Shown here: positions 31,311 to 40,272 of the stretch, one piece after another
How the letters are laid out: each line of letters starts with the position of its first letter
How positions within the stretch are numbered: the first letter of the stretch is position 1
NCBI GenBank assembly: GCA_964553615.1
Contig: CAZKMA010000009.1
Location: 28,565 to 92,564 of the forward strand
Source: DATKUC01 sp964553615
GTDB taxonomy: Bacteria > Spirochaetota > Spirochaetia > DSM-27196 > DATKUC01
DNA length: 64,000 nt
Direction: 5' to 3'
Notes under the pieces: generated by a model
Databases searched by the model: none
What the model was told of the DNA's origin: nothing
The model's input: the letters and a program-made list of their open reading frames with translations, nothing else
Made by a program: the position numbers and the translations under genes

Positions 31311-32648
31311 TCAGGGACCTTCGTGTCCCGCTATCACTTCCCGGTAGAAGTAGTAGCTGTCTTTCGGGATTCGACGCTGATCAGCGAAATCGCAGTAGAC
31401 AATGCCGAACCGTCGGTCGTATCCAAACGACCACTCGAAGTTGTCAATAAACGACCAGAGAAAGTAGCCGTTCAGATTCACTCCGCTGCGAATCGCCTCG
31501 GAGCACGCCTGAAAATGGTCGGCAAGGTAGTCCACGCGAACAGCGTCATGACAGCGGGTTCCGGATTCATCCAGCCGGTCGTCCAGGGCACACCCGTTTT
31601 CGGTTACGTAGAGCTCCGGCGCACCGTAGTGCGTGTGCACATACACCAGCTGGCGGTACAGACCCCACGGAGTAACCGGCCACCCCATCTGCGTCTCCGC
31701 CTGGTAGTGCGGAACGCTGCGGAAATGTTCGGGGTGGTCTTCGTCCCACGCAATTACCTGTTCGGAGTAGAAGTTCAGGCCAAGGAAATCGATCTTTCCG
31801 GAAATCAGGTCCATGTCGCCGTCTTCAATGGGCATCCGTATATCCGGATACGCTCCGATGTGGCGTGCCGGATATCCCTTTCCATAGAGCGGGTCGAGGA
31901 ACATACCAACAGACTGGTCCGCGGCGCGCGACGCTGCTTCGACATCTTTCGGATCGCCGGTTGCAGGACGCGGTGTGGAAAGATTGAGGGTCGTACCGAT
32001 CTTTCCTGTATACCCGCCTTCCCGGAAGGCATTCAGCGCAAGTCCATGGGCAAGGTTCAGATGATGGATCGCTTCATACGCCTTCTTCCGATCACGAATT
32101 CCCGGTGCATGGACTCCGGCAAGATACCCAAGGATCGAGGCGCAGAAAGGTTCATTCATCGTAATCCACATGTTTACCCGATCCCCGAGAGCTTCGAAAC
32201 AAGTTCGGGAATAGTCCAGGTACCGGTAGGCGGTCTCGCGATTCGGCCAGCCACCATCCTGCTGGAGAGGTTCGGGAAGATCCCAGTGATACAGGGTAAC
32301 TGCGGGCTCTATGCCTGCGGCCAGAAGTGCGTCGATGAGTCTGTTGTAGTAGTCGAATCCCCTGGGATTCGGGCTGCCGGATCCTGTGGGAAATATGCGC
32401 GGCCAGGCAAGAGAGAAACGGTAGCTCCGGATTCCGAGGTCGCGCATTAACCGGACATCTTCTTCATACCGATGATACTGATCCGCGGCCACCTCACCCG
32501 TGTGCCCATGCATCACCTTTCCGGGCGTCCGGGAGAAGGTGTCCCAGATGCTCGTGCCACGCCCGTCTTCGTCTACAGCCCCTTCGACTTGATAGCTGGC
32601 CGTTGCGGTGCCGAACACGAACGTGTCAGGAAACTTGATGGTGCGCAT
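31311..32648 (-). CDS. bglB: GH1 beta-glucosidase
   Basis: A 445-residue cytosolic GH1 enzyme. The N-terminal signature FVFGTATASYQVEGA is intact. The acid/base Glu is in TMNEPF (about residue 164) and the nucleophile in YVTENGC (about 349); FLWSFIDNFEWSFGY near the C-terminus completes the sugar site. It hydrolyses beta-linked glucosides such as cellobiose. GAGGAGAT precedes the ATG at 32648. It sits between the nagZ-like gene and the carotenoid genes on the same strand with short gaps, so shared transcription is likely though the functional link is unclear. Confidence 0.93.
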   Translation of the reverse strand: MRTIKFPDTFVFGTATASYQVEGAVDEDGRGTSIWDTFSRTPGKVMHGHTGEVAADQYHRYEEDVRLMRDLGIRSYRFSLAWPRIFPTGSGSPNPRGFDYYNRLIDALLAAGIEPAVTLYHWDLPEPLQQDGGWPNRETAYRYLDYSRTCFEALGDRVNMWITMNEPFCASILGYLAGVHAPGIRDRKKAYEAIHHLNLAHGLALNAFREGGYTGKIGTTLNLSTPRPATGDPKDVEAASRAADQSVGMFLDPLYGKGYPARHIGAYPDIRMPIEDGDMDLISGKIDFLGLNFYSEQVIAWDEDHPEHFRSVPHYQAETQMGWPVTPWGLYRQLVYVHTHYGAPELYVTENGCALDDRLDESGTRCHDAVRVDYLADHFQACSEAIRSGVNLNGYFLWSFIDNFEWSFGYDRRFGIVYCDFADQRRIPKDSYYFYREVIAGHEGP

Positions 32649-32700
32649 GGATATCTCCTCGGAACTCCGACTGTACCGGACACTCCCCCGTTTTGCAAGC

Positions 32701-34092
32701 TCACCGGGTGGCACTATTCGCACGTGCAGCTTCAATGATCTGTCTCATTACGGCCCGGTGAGGCGCGGTCCCGATGTGCGCTTCCGCCTCGGCGACAGTG
32801 AGTTTTTTTCCGGCTGCATCCGAGAACAGACCCAGTTTCTCCTTGAGGGCAAGAATCCGGGCAACGGACTCATCCAGCCGCTGCATTGAAATCCGATCCG
32901 AATGAACCGCGTCAATGAGGGCGTTGAAGACTGCGGAAGCATCCGGCGGAAGCAACAGGATATCGCATCCGGCGCGTACCGCCTCGACCGCAGCCTTTTC
33001 CGGGGTGGTAAAATCGAGAAGCGCCGCCATGTTCATTGCATCGGTCATGACAACGCCGTCAAACCCGAGATCGCGCCGCAGCAGGCCATCCACCATGATA
33101 GGAGAGAGCGACGCAGGAACGTTCGTGCCGGTTATCTCGGGGAAAGCAATGTGAGCCGTGAGCACGCCGTCCGCCCCGGCGGCAATTCCACTGCGAAAGG
33201 GCAACAGCTCTACCGATTTCAGACGGGCAAGGTTGTTTCGGTCTACTGCGGTCCCGTGGTGGGTATCACTCGCGGTATCGCCATGGCCGGGAAAATGCTT
33301 GAGAACCGCGGCCACGCCGGTACTCTGGATGCCTTCCACCATGCGGGCAACCATTGCCGCAACCCGCCTGGCGTCGGTGCCGAACGAACGAGTGCCAATG
33401 AGGGTATTCTTCGGGTTTGTCAGTACGTCTGCGAGCGGAGCCAGGTCCATGTTGAATCCGAGAGCGGCAAGTTCGGTTCCGATAACGGTGCCGGCTCGAA
33501 AAGCGAGCTCCGGATTGCCGGTCTCACCGATTGTCCAGGGACTCGGAATGGGAGTTGCCGGGATTTTACCGCTGGAAGTCAGCCTGCTCACCGCTCCGCC
33601 TTCCTCGTCGGTAGATACAAGAAGGGGGACGGGAGAGATGGCCTGGAGTCCATGAATGAGGGTGAGTGTCTGCGAAACAGTTTCGATATTACCGCCGAAC
33701 ATGATGACACCACCGGGCTGGACCCGTTCGAAGAACGTGCGGTACGCGTGCGTGAGAGCTCTCAATTCGTGGTTTGAACGCTGGTCTGCCACGGCTATCA
33801 TGAGCAGTTGACCGACCTTCTGCTCAAGGGTCATTCCAGCAATCAGTGTCTGCGTCCTGTCCGTCCGGGGTTTGGTTGCAGTCCGGGAAGGGACGGTCGA
33901 AACGACGGCAGGACCTTTTTTCGCCGGAGCGGAAGAGGGAATCTCCGCCTTCGGAGGTGGGAATTCAGACGGCGCTGCGGAAACCTTCTCCGTCGCCGCG
34001 CCGACTCGGGGCGCACGAGATGCGGTTGCGCAGGAAGCGAGCGAAAGGATGGCCAGGCCGATGGCGAAAAGTCGGGTGTACGTATCTGTCAT
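32701..34092 (-). CDS. GH3 beta-N-acetylhexosaminidase-like lipoprotein
   Basis: A 463-residue exported GH3 protein. A lipoprotein signal (LAILSLASCATAS) is followed by a Pro/Ala/Ser-rich linker (to about residue 70), then the GH3 barrel. KHFPGHGDTASDTHHG (about residues 265-280) is the NagZ-type flexible loop with catalytic His, and the nucleophile Asp is in GVVMTDAMNM (about 349). NagZ enzymes cut GlcNAc-anhydroMurNAc muropeptides; here the lipid anchor places it outside the cytoplasm. The ATG at 34092 follows an extended -10 promoter and a hairpin leader. Confidence 0.88.
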   Translation of the reverse strand: MTDTYTRLFAIGLAILSLASCATASRAPRVGAATEKVSAAPSEFPPPKAEIPSSAPAKKGPAVVSTVPSRTATKPRTDRTQTLIAGMTLEQKVGQLLMIAVADQRSNHELRALTHAYRTFFERVQPGGVIMFGGNIETVSQTLTLIHGLQAISPVPLLVSTDEEGGAVSRLTSSGKIPATPIPSPWTIGETGNPELAFRAGTVIGTELAALGFNMDLAPLADVLTNPKNTLIGTRSFGTDARRVAAMVARMVEGIQSTGVAAVLKHFPGHGDTASDTHHGTAVDRNNLARLKSVELLPFRSGIAAGADGVLTAHIAFPEITGTNVPASLSPIMVDGLLRRDLGFDGVVMTDAMNMAALLDFTTPEKAAVEAVRAGCDILLLPPDASAVFNALIDAVHSDRISMQRLDESVARILALKEKLGLFSDAAGKKLTVAEAEAHIGTAPHRAVMRQIIEAARANSATR

Positions 34093-34128
34093 CTTTGGAT
34101 ATCCGGGCAACTTCCCGGAATTATACCA
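34093..34128 (-). promoter_or_regulatory. Extended -10 promoter and leader hairpin of the nagZ-to-pntB run
   Basis: On the minus strand TGGTATAAT (ATTATA on plus at 34120-34125) is an extended -10 element. The leader of about 20 bases contains a hairpin with arms CCGGG/CCCGG just before the ATG at 34092. No good -35 is seen, as is common for extended -10 promoters. Confidence 0.5.
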
Positions 34129-34307
34129 CAGAGATCAGCGCGTTGCGAACATCTGTCAGACTTGAGGCAGAAGAACATCGTAGTGATTTGAGAATTTTCT
34201 TGTACACAAAAGCATACACAAATCGTTCCGATTCAGTTTGCTTCTTCGGGGGAACTGCTAAGTGACGGTTTTGCAGGAACTTAGAAAAAATACAGAAATC
34301 CCCTTGG

Positions 34308-34324
34308 TTGGCACTGTTATTGCA
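34308..34324 (+). promoter_or_regulatory. Sigma54 (-24/-12) promoter
   Basis: TTGGCAC (34308-34314), five bases, then TTGCA (34320-34324) has the GG and GC doublets at exact sigma54 spacing and agrees with the consensus at nearly every position. Transcription would start near 34336, about 100 bases before the polyprenol-kinase-like gene. The 200 bases upstream hold no gene and could carry activator sites; no clear palindrome was identified. Confidence 0.65.
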
Positions 34325-34436
34325 TCTAATATAGCTGACGGTCCGTGTGGCGGGCGAAGAAGTGTAACCGGCGGTGAGTCGTTGGCCACGCTCCCCGCCT
34401 TTCCCATACAGATATTATACTCAGGAACAGGGCAAA

Positions 34437-35141
34437 ATGCAAAAGACTCTAGCAGCAATAAGCGTTACGGACAGGCAGCAGCGATTAGTTCAAGTACAGC
34501 CCGCGGTGGGTTATGGGTCACCCGCCGATTTCCAATATACCGATAGCCCGTCTCGCATCTCTGCCGAGCTTCGAACGGAAATGGTTCGCAAATCAATACA
34601 TCTTCTTGTAGCACTGGTGCCAAGCCTTGCCATGGTGGCGGGAGTGGGTGCCACTCTTGCAATTCTCGGCATCGGGACACTTGTCTACGCCTACGCCGAA
34701 CTCCTCAGGTTGAACGGCAGACCGGTCACGGTCATCTCCTACGTAACCGCTCTCGCCTCCCGGGACCGGGATCGTGGTGGATTTGTCATGGGACCGGTTA
34801 CGCTGGGCGTCGGAGCAATGCTTGCACTCCTGCTCTATCCGGGTCCGGCGGCAACGCTCGCCATCTATGCCCTTGCCTTCGGCGACGGACTCTCGAGTCT
34901 GGTGGGAAAGACCTTCGGACATGTTCGCATTCCGTTCACCGGAGGGAAGACCGTAATCGGAAGCGCCACGTGTTTCGTCTCGGTCTACCTGATCAGCCTC
35001 GCAATTCTCGGCTCACCAGTACGGGCCACCGCAATCGCCCTCGGCGCAACGCTGCTCGAGATGGTGCCGGTCCGGGACCTCGACAATCTTCTGCTTCCCA
35101 TAGGTGTCGGGCTCATTGCCAACACCGTCATGTTCCTCTGA
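34437..35141 (+). CDS. Polyprenol/phytol-kinase-like membrane protein (SEC59/VTE5 family)
   Basis: A 234-residue protein with six or seven helices. The pattern RTEMVRKSIHLLVALVPSLAMV, then YALAFGDGLSSLVGKTFG and FTGGKTVIGSATCF, matches the CTP-dependent dolichol kinase / phytol kinase / diacylglycerol kinase family: a His in the first helix, a DGxxSLVGK stretch and a KTxxGS motif. It probably phosphorylates a lipid alcohol at the membrane using CTP. The start at 34437 is preceded by CAGGAACAGGG. Besides the sigma54 promoter, a TATACT element at 34416-34421 could give a second, short-leader transcript. Confidence 0.7.
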   Translation: MQKTLAAISVTDRQQRLVQVQPAVGYGSPADFQYTDSPSRISAELRTEMVRKSIHLLVALVPSLAMVAGVGATLAILGIGTLVYAYAELLRLNGRPVTVISYVTALASRDRDRGGFVMGPVTLGVGAMLALLLYPGPAATLAIYALAFGDGLSSLVGKTFGHVRIPFTGGKTVIGSATCFVSVYLISLAILGSPVRATAIALGATLLEMVPVRDLDNLLLPIGVGLIANTVMFL

Positions 35142-35150
35142 TCGTTCCAG

Positions 35151-35981
35151 TCACATCCAGAGATAGAGCCGGTAATTCCTGATTCCATACAACGCAATAC
35201 CTCCAACCAGGGCGAGTGATCCGGCAAGGATCGCGACCGGGTTGGAGAAATAGAAAAGTACCCCTCTGCCCAGAGCAGTAAGCGCAACCGCAAACGCAAT
35301 TACGGCGTGATCCGGTACTCCTCGGGTGACAATCGTGGTGGAGTAGCTCAGAATTGTGAGAACGCCAATCAGGAGAAGAATCGTCTGAATTGTCGATTCG
35401 TTGCCAACGTGATACAGAAGGTTCGTGTACAGGGAAAGCGAATCTATGGGCACAACGTAGGCAACTGCAAACGCCACGAGTCCGGAAAGACCCAGCACCG
35501 TTGCGTACTTCTGATACTGGACGCCTGCCGCATAGAGACTCGAGGCAAGGAGACAGAAGGTACCGAGAAACTGGCCAAAGTACACAAACCGCGTTACGAC
35601 CATTCCATACAACGACGGCAGGTTCAGATACAGAAAATAGAGTTGAATGGACTTGATGCCGTCAAAACTCAGCGAAAGAACAAAGACGGTAAAGAAGAAC
35701 ACCTCAGGCGCCGTTGTCTTCAGAAAGTACCTGCGGAACAGATAGGCGCCGATAGATGCGGTGAACACGAGGACGCCAATGCCGACAAAGTTCCATCCAA
35801 GTGCTATGTTCGGGGATTTCCAGTGAAAGAACAGCCATCGCTGCGTACCAAGCAGGATAGCACCGGATGGATGGTATCCGTGAGCGGTAACGACCCAGAT
35901 CACGTAACCGCACAGGCCGAGTATAGCCACCGAGAGCCCGATGCCTATCAAGAGTATGGTGTTCCGGGTGGCAAGGGTCAT
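35151..35981 (-). CDS. Integral membrane protein, unknown
   Basis: A 276-residue protein with about eight membrane helices evenly spaced over its whole length and short loops, rich in Leu, Ile, Val, Phe and Tyr. The loop after helix 1 (HGYHPSGAILLGTQRW) and the segment LSFDGIKSIQLYFLYLNLP are the most distinctive parts. I do not recognise a family. It ends nine bases from the convergent polyprenol-kinase-like gene and is divergent from the DUF2259 gene. Confidence 0.6.
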   Translation of the reverse strand: MTLATRNTILLIGIGLSVAILGLCGYVIWVVTAHGYHPSGAILLGTQRWLFFHWKSPNIALGWNFVGIGVLVFTASIGAYLFRRYFLKTTAPEVFFFTVFVLSLSFDGIKSIQLYFLYLNLPSLYGMVVTRFVYFGQFLGTFCLLASSLYAAGVQYQKYATVLGLSGLVAFAVAYVVPIDSLSLYTNLLYHVGNESTIQTILLLIGVLTILSYSTTIVTRGVPDHAVIAFAVALTALGRGVLFYFSNPVAILAGSLALVGGIALYGIRNYRLYLWM

Positions 35982-36063
35982 GTGAGTAATATATCAATTT
36001 GGAATGAGAAAAAACTACAGTAAGTTCGGAACTGATCGATATTGAAAGGGGAGGCAAGGGAAG

Positions 36064-36753
36064 ATGAAGCGATTACTCCTCAGTTGTATTATCCTCATGA
36101 CTTCAGTCGCAGGAGCCTGGGCAGGAGACGTCGCCTCATTTGTCAATCTTGGCTTTTCCCCGGACTCCCGGGTGTTCATGTTCGGACAGTACGGCCTCGA
36201 CGTGGACGGTGCGAAGCCTTTTGCCGAACTGTACGTTGTGAACGTGCCCTCCAATACGTTCGAACCCGACGGGGTAAAGAAGCGTACCTTCGACGTTCAG
36301 CTCTATCCCGGCCAGGATGGGAGCGGAGCGCTGTACACAATGCTCGAAGACAACGTGGGTCTTATCCGGAAATACCACATAGACCATCTGATACCCGGGC
36401 GCATCGTTTATCTTCTCGTCGACGGCCAGCAGCCAAAATCTCACATCGAGTTTCGCGACTTCAACACCGGCAACAGCTATGCCGTAGATCTGATCCAGCG
36501 CGCGCAAACAGTCGGGAAGCCGGTTGGAGCATCCTATCACATCATCCTGACCGCTCGCCTCAAAGACGGTACATCCCGGACACTGACCGTCGGGCTTCCC
36601 GGTTATGTCCGAGAGGGAGTCACCTCGTACCGGATTCGACAGATCATACTTTCGCCGGACGGAAAGTCTCTCATATTTATCGTGGACAAAGAGTATAAAT
36701 CCGACACCGGCAAGACAATCCGCTACATGGTCGAAACTGCAACGATAAAGTAG
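36064..36753 (+). CDS. Secreted DUF2259-like protein
   Basis: A 229-residue exported protein: signal peptide to about residue 20 (cleavage near AWAGD), then beta-rich repeats. The mature start (FVNLGFSPDSRVFMFGQYGLDVDGAKPFAELYVV is the region) resembles the DUF2259 predicted-secreted family of spirochaetes, and the C-terminal IRQIILSPDGKSLIFIVDKEY looks like a beta-propeller blade. Function unknown. A strong ribosome-binding site (GGGGAGG) precedes the ATG. It stands alone, about 100 bases before proS. Confidence 0.6.
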   Translation: MKRLLLSCIILMTSVAGAWAGDVASFVNLGFSPDSRVFMFGQYGLDVDGAKPFAELYVVNVPSNTFEPDGVKKRTFDVQLYPGQDGSGALYTMLEDNVGLIRKYHIDHLIPGRIVYLLVDGQQPKSHIEFRDFNTGNSYAVDLIQRAQTVGKPVGASYHIILTARLKDGTSRTLTVGLPGYVREGVTSYRIRQIILSPDGKSLIFIVDKEYKSDTGKTIRYMVETATIK

Positions 36754-36796
36754 CTGCCAGACGCGGCGGCGAACGCGTTCCGACATTCAACCATCC

Positions 36797-36825
36797 TTGA
36801 CACGGCAATACCCTGCCTCTACAAT
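36797..36825 (+). promoter_or_regulatory. Near-consensus sigma70 promoter of proS
   Basis: A perfect TTGACA (36797-36802), a 17-base spacer and TACAAT (36820-36825) predict a start near 36832 and a leader of about 25 bases. Confidence 0.6.
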
Positions 36826-36856
36826 GCCCCAAATCTCGGAATACGGACGTCTACCC

Positions 36857-38296
36857 ATGGCTGAACAGATCACTCCCCGCGCAGAGAATTACTCTGACTG
36901 GTACATCGATGTTGTCCTTCGGGCACGGCTTGCCGATTACAGTCCCGTGAAAGGCTGTATGGTCATTCGACCCCAGGGCTATGCCCTGTGGGAGAAGATG
37001 CAGGCGGCCCTGGATTCCATGTTCAAGGAAACCGGTCACCAGAACGCATATTTCCCGCTGCTCATCCCGGAAAGTTTCATGAAACGTGAAGCCGAACATG
37101 TCGAGGGTTTTGCCCCGGAACTTGCGGTCGTTACCCACGGGGGCGGCGAAGAACTGGAAGAACCGCTGGTCATACGGCCCACTTCAGAGACCATTATCTG
37201 GAGCATGTACAAGAAATGGATCCAGTCCTACCGGGATCTTCCGCTGCTCATCAACCAGTGGGCAAATGTCCTGCGTTGGGAAAAACGGACGCGGCTCTTT
37301 CTGCGGACAACGGAGTTTCTCTGGCAGGAAGGTCACACCGCGCACGCTTCGGAAGAAGAGGCACGTGAAGAGACGCTTCGTATGCTCGAAGTCTACAAGA
37401 CCTTCGCGGAAGAGTACATGGCGCTCCCCGTCTACACCGGAGTAAAGACCGAGTCCGAGAAGTTTGCCGGAGCAGTCAACACCTATGCGATAGAGGCAAT
37501 GATGCAGGACAAGAAAGCGCTTCAGTCCGGCACTTCGCATTTTCTCGGTCAGAACTTCGCCCGGGCGTTCGACGTAACCTACCAGACAAAGGAAGGCGTT
37601 CTTGACCACGTGTGGGCCACTTCCTGGGGAGTTTCCACCCGGCTCATCGGAGCGCTCGTCATGGCACATTCGGACGACTCCGGTCTCGTCATCCCGCCGA
37701 AACTGGCGCCGGTACAGGCAGTCATTGTGCCCATCTTCAAGAACAAGAACAGAACTGAGGTCATTGAGTACGCATCCCGTCTCCACGCCGAGCTCAAGAC
37801 GAAGCTTTCCGTAAAGCTGGATGATGATGACAACAACTCCCCGGGCTGGAAGTTCGCCGAATACGAGATGCTCGGGATACCCGTCCGGATTGAAATTGGT
37901 CCTCGTGACATGGAATCCGGCACTGCAATGCTTGTGCGACGGGACACCCGCACGAAGGAGTCGGTGGAAATCGGCAGGGTCGGAGAGCGTGTTACGGAAC
38001 TGCTCGAACAGATGCAGACCGACCTCTTCGAGAAGGCCCGTGCGTTTCGGGATGAGAATACCTTCGACATCGCCGACTATGCAGAGTTCAAAGCAATGTT
38101 CGAAGGTGAAAGTGCCGGCGGTTTTACCCGGTCGCCATGGTGCGGAAGCCCGGAATGCGAAACGCAGGTCAAAGAGGACACACGGGCGACCATTCGCGTG
38201 CTCCCGTTCGGAAACGAGGAACAGGTCGGAGGCAAGAAGTGCATGGTGTGCGGTTCAGAAGCGCACCACATTGCGCTCTTTGCCAAGGCGTATTGA
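36857..38296 (+). CDS. proS: Prolyl-tRNA synthetase, archaeal/eukaryotic type
   Basis: A 479-residue class II synthetase. It has the archaeal-type layout: no editing insertion, motif 2 region LRWEKRTRLFLRTTEFLWQEGHTAH (about residues 138-162), EPLVIRPTSET before it, and a C-terminal zinc-type domain with CGSPEC and CMVCG motifs (about 430-475). It charges tRNA-Pro. This type also occurs in Borrelia and several other bacteria, probably by old transfer. The start at 36857 matches the family N-terminus and lies about 25 bases after the predicted transcription start. Confidence 0.95.
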   Translation: MAEQITPRAENYSDWYIDVVLRARLADYSPVKGCMVIRPQGYALWEKMQAALDSMFKETGHQNAYFPLLIPESFMKREAEHVEGFAPELAVVTHGGGEELEEPLVIRPTSETIIWSMYKKWIQSYRDLPLLINQWANVLRWEKRTRLFLRTTEFLWQEGHTAHASEEEAREETLRMLEVYKTFAEEYMALPVYTGVKTESEKFAGAVNTYAIEAMMQDKKALQSGTSHFLGQNFARAFDVTYQTKEGVLDHVWATSWGVSTRLIGALVMAHSDDSGLVIPPKLAPVQAVIVPIFKNKNRTEVIEYASRLHAELKTKLSVKLDDDDNNSPGWKFAEYEMLGIPVRIEIGPRDMESGTAMLVRRDTRTKESVEIGRVGERVTELLEQMQTDLFEKARAFRDENTFDIADYAEFKAMFEGESAGGFTRSPWCGSPECETQVKEDTRATIRVLPFGNEEQVGGKKCMVCGSEAHHIALFAKAY

Positions 38297-38327
38297 ATCG
38301 CCGTCGGGAAGTGCTATACTCAAGAGC

Positions 38328-39014
38328 ATGAGATTCGCGCACCCGAACGCTCGGTTTCTGGTCTTCATACTCGCGGTATCTTCGTTTGCGGCGTTCTTCG
38401 TTCCCCGTACATACGCATTGAACGTTGGCGACATAGACGCGCGGCTCGGACTGTTCTGGATCGGCAATGGGTACACCGTAGACGCCAGCGGCAATCCGGT
38501 TCAAAAGAGTGATGTGAGCCCACTTGCCGGCGGCGCGGGCATAGATCTCGGCTTTCACCTCTCGCCCTCGCTGACGCTTCGGCCGGCAATAGACCTGTTC
38601 GGCATCGAATACGCAATGACTACAAGCGGCAAGGTGGTCCCAACTCAGATTGAAAGCGCAGATGCGCTCCTCATGCTGAACGTCCTCATCTCGGCCCCGC
38701 TCACCATGACCTTTCCTATTGCGGATAAGCTGCAGCTCTCTGCCGGAGTTTCACCCAGTGTGCTTCTCCGTATACCGACAATCGGGTACGGAAGTCCAGA
38801 CAGGGCTGCGATAACCGCTTACATGTATCAGTCGGCACGATTTTTCTATCCCGAAGCACAGATTGGTCTGAACTACCTGTTTACCCCGCGCGTTCAGTTC
38901 GGACTGATGCTTCGCACCCTTTTTCCCATCTTTCATTTCTGGGACGGCGAACAGGTTCCGTTCTGGGACCAGATGATTGCATCGGGAACGTTCTTCCTGC
39001 GCTTTATCCTGTAG
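38328..39014 (+). CDS. Exported, probable outer-membrane beta-barrel protein
   Basis: A 228-residue protein with a signal peptide (residues 1-30, ending RTYAL) and alternating amphipathic strands in the mature part (LGLFWIGNGYTV, IDLGFHLSPSLTLRPAIDLFG, ending FFLRFIL). The C-terminal aromatic/hydrophobic strand suggests a small barrel. Family not recognised. The ATG comes seven bases after a TATACT -10 element (38315-38320; TTGAAT at -35) and has no ribosome-binding site, so the mRNA is probably leaderless. Confidence 0.6.
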   Translation: MRFAHPNARFLVFILAVSSFAAFFVPRTYALNVGDIDARLGLFWIGNGYTVDASGNPVQKSDVSPLAGGAGIDLGFHLSPSLTLRPAIDLFGIEYAMTTSGKVVPTQIESADALLMLNVLISAPLTMTFPIADKLQLSAGVSPSVLLRIPTIGYGSPDRAAITAYMYQSARFFYPEAQIGLNYLFTPRVQFGLMLRTLFPIFHFWDGEQVPFWDQMIASGTFFLRFIL

Positions 39015-39027
39015 CGGCAATTCACTC

Positions 39028-40254
39028 CTACCTGCCGGACCCGGCATATTCAGCCCGCGTCTTCCGCGTCCCGGCCAGGAGAAATCCAATAGTTCCTGAG
39101 ACCACAACATCCAGAAGTGCACCAATGCTTACCAGAATGGGCCCTGCAGCCTGCAGGATGAGATATCCGTCCTCGAGCCCGCGCCCGTAGAACCGGGAAA
39201 GGAGGGAAAGCGACACCATTACGCCCATTCCGGGCACCGATCCGAGCAGAAATGATGTGAGAAACGTGAACAGAATGACCCACAGGAACTGCGCGAGTGA
39301 AAGTTCAAGACTCGAATAGGACCGGAGCACGAGTATGAAGGCAATGGCGGTAACCATGGCGGTTCCGCTGCGACAGAACACTGCGTTTATTGGGAATATC
39401 ACCGATCCCGCTTTCCTCGGTATGCCGAGTTCCTCGCCACCGATTCGTGTAAGCACTCCGAGCGAGAAGTAGCTATCGCGGGAGAACAGCGCGGCAAGTG
39501 CGGGAGCAAGCATGACATAGAGGAACTCCAGCGGATTCGTCTTTGCTCCGAAGAAATAGATGACGAGAGGAACGATGACAAGAACAACAACCGCGGCTAT
39601 GAAGATTACGGTAATAAATAGCTGCCGAAACATCTCGAGATCACCAAGCTGCCTGAGCTCGAGCAGCGAATACGCCGCGAAAGCAACGAAGCCAATGCCA
39701 ATCAGATCGACAATGACGCGGTTTATCCGGTAGAAGATGCGCGACAAAGAATCGAATAGATCGGTGACCGGAGAGGTGTAGAGCCCGGCGGAATTGAGTG
39801 TCAGACCGATAATGAGGGCAAGTACGAGCACCGGCAGCAGGTACGTGGGGGACCCGAGCGCCTGCATGGCGTTTCCCGGAAAAGCCTCCAGAAGCAGCGC
39901 CCGAACCGTGGGAAGCTGCTGTTGAGTCGCCTGCTGAACAACAATCGGCACACGCTCGGGCGACAGTATGATTACCGTGAGCGCCCCGAGAAATGCAAGG
40001 CCCGCGGTAGCAATAACGATAGAGAGAACCGTCCGCCCGACCACCGGCAGAACCGCACGTTCCTCTTTCAACTCTCGCACTCCGGAGGCAAGACTGAAAA
40101 ATACCATTGCGGAAACCGCATAGGTACCTATGTTCAGAACAACTTTTGCAATGTAGCGCAACAAGTCGAGAGTATCACCACCATACAGCGGCAGATACAA
40201 TCCCAGAAGGATACCCAGGATACCACCGGCAAGAAACCGCATCCAGATTTTCAT
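39028..40254 (-). CDS. Dicarboxylate/amino acid:cation symporter
   Basis: A 408-residue DAACS-family transporter. The helical hairpin motifs are clear: LFSRDSYFSLGV (HP1 serine-containing region, about residues 255-266), FPINAVFCRSGTAM (TM7, NMDGT-like position, about 288-301) and VPGMGVMVSLSLL (HP2, about 337-349). These are diverged from GltP/GltPh (SSxSS and NMDGT), so substrate (glutamate, aspartate, C4-acids or others) is uncertain. The driving ion is probably Na+ or H+. Convergent with the beta-barrel gene. Confidence 0.85.
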   Translation of the reverse strand: MKIWMRFLAGGILGILLGLYLPLYGGDTLDLLRYIAKVVLNIGTYAVSAMVFFSLASGVRELKEERAVLPVVGRTVLSIVIATAGLAFLGALTVIILSPERVPIVVQQATQQQLPTVRALLLEAFPGNAMQALGSPTYLLPVLVLALIIGLTLNSAGLYTSPVTDLFDSLSRIFYRINRVIVDLIGIGFVAFAAYSLLELRQLGDLEMFRQLFITVIFIAAVVVLVIVPLVIYFFGAKTNPLEFLYVMLAPALAALFSRDSYFSLGVLTRIGGEELGIPRKAGSVIFPINAVFCRSGTAMVTAIAFILVLRSYSSLELSLAQFLWVILFTFLTSFLLGSVPGMGVMVSLSLLSRFYGRGLEDGYLILQAAGPILVSIGALLDVVVSGTIGFLLAGTRKTRAEYAGSGR

Positions 40255-40272
40255 GGGTGAACATTAAACCAT

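Noticed and set aside
28970..34092. Recently acquired island (carotenoid plus glycosidase genes)
   Set aside because: Codon use and GC content look like the neighbours, and there are no repeats, integrase or tRNA at the edges.
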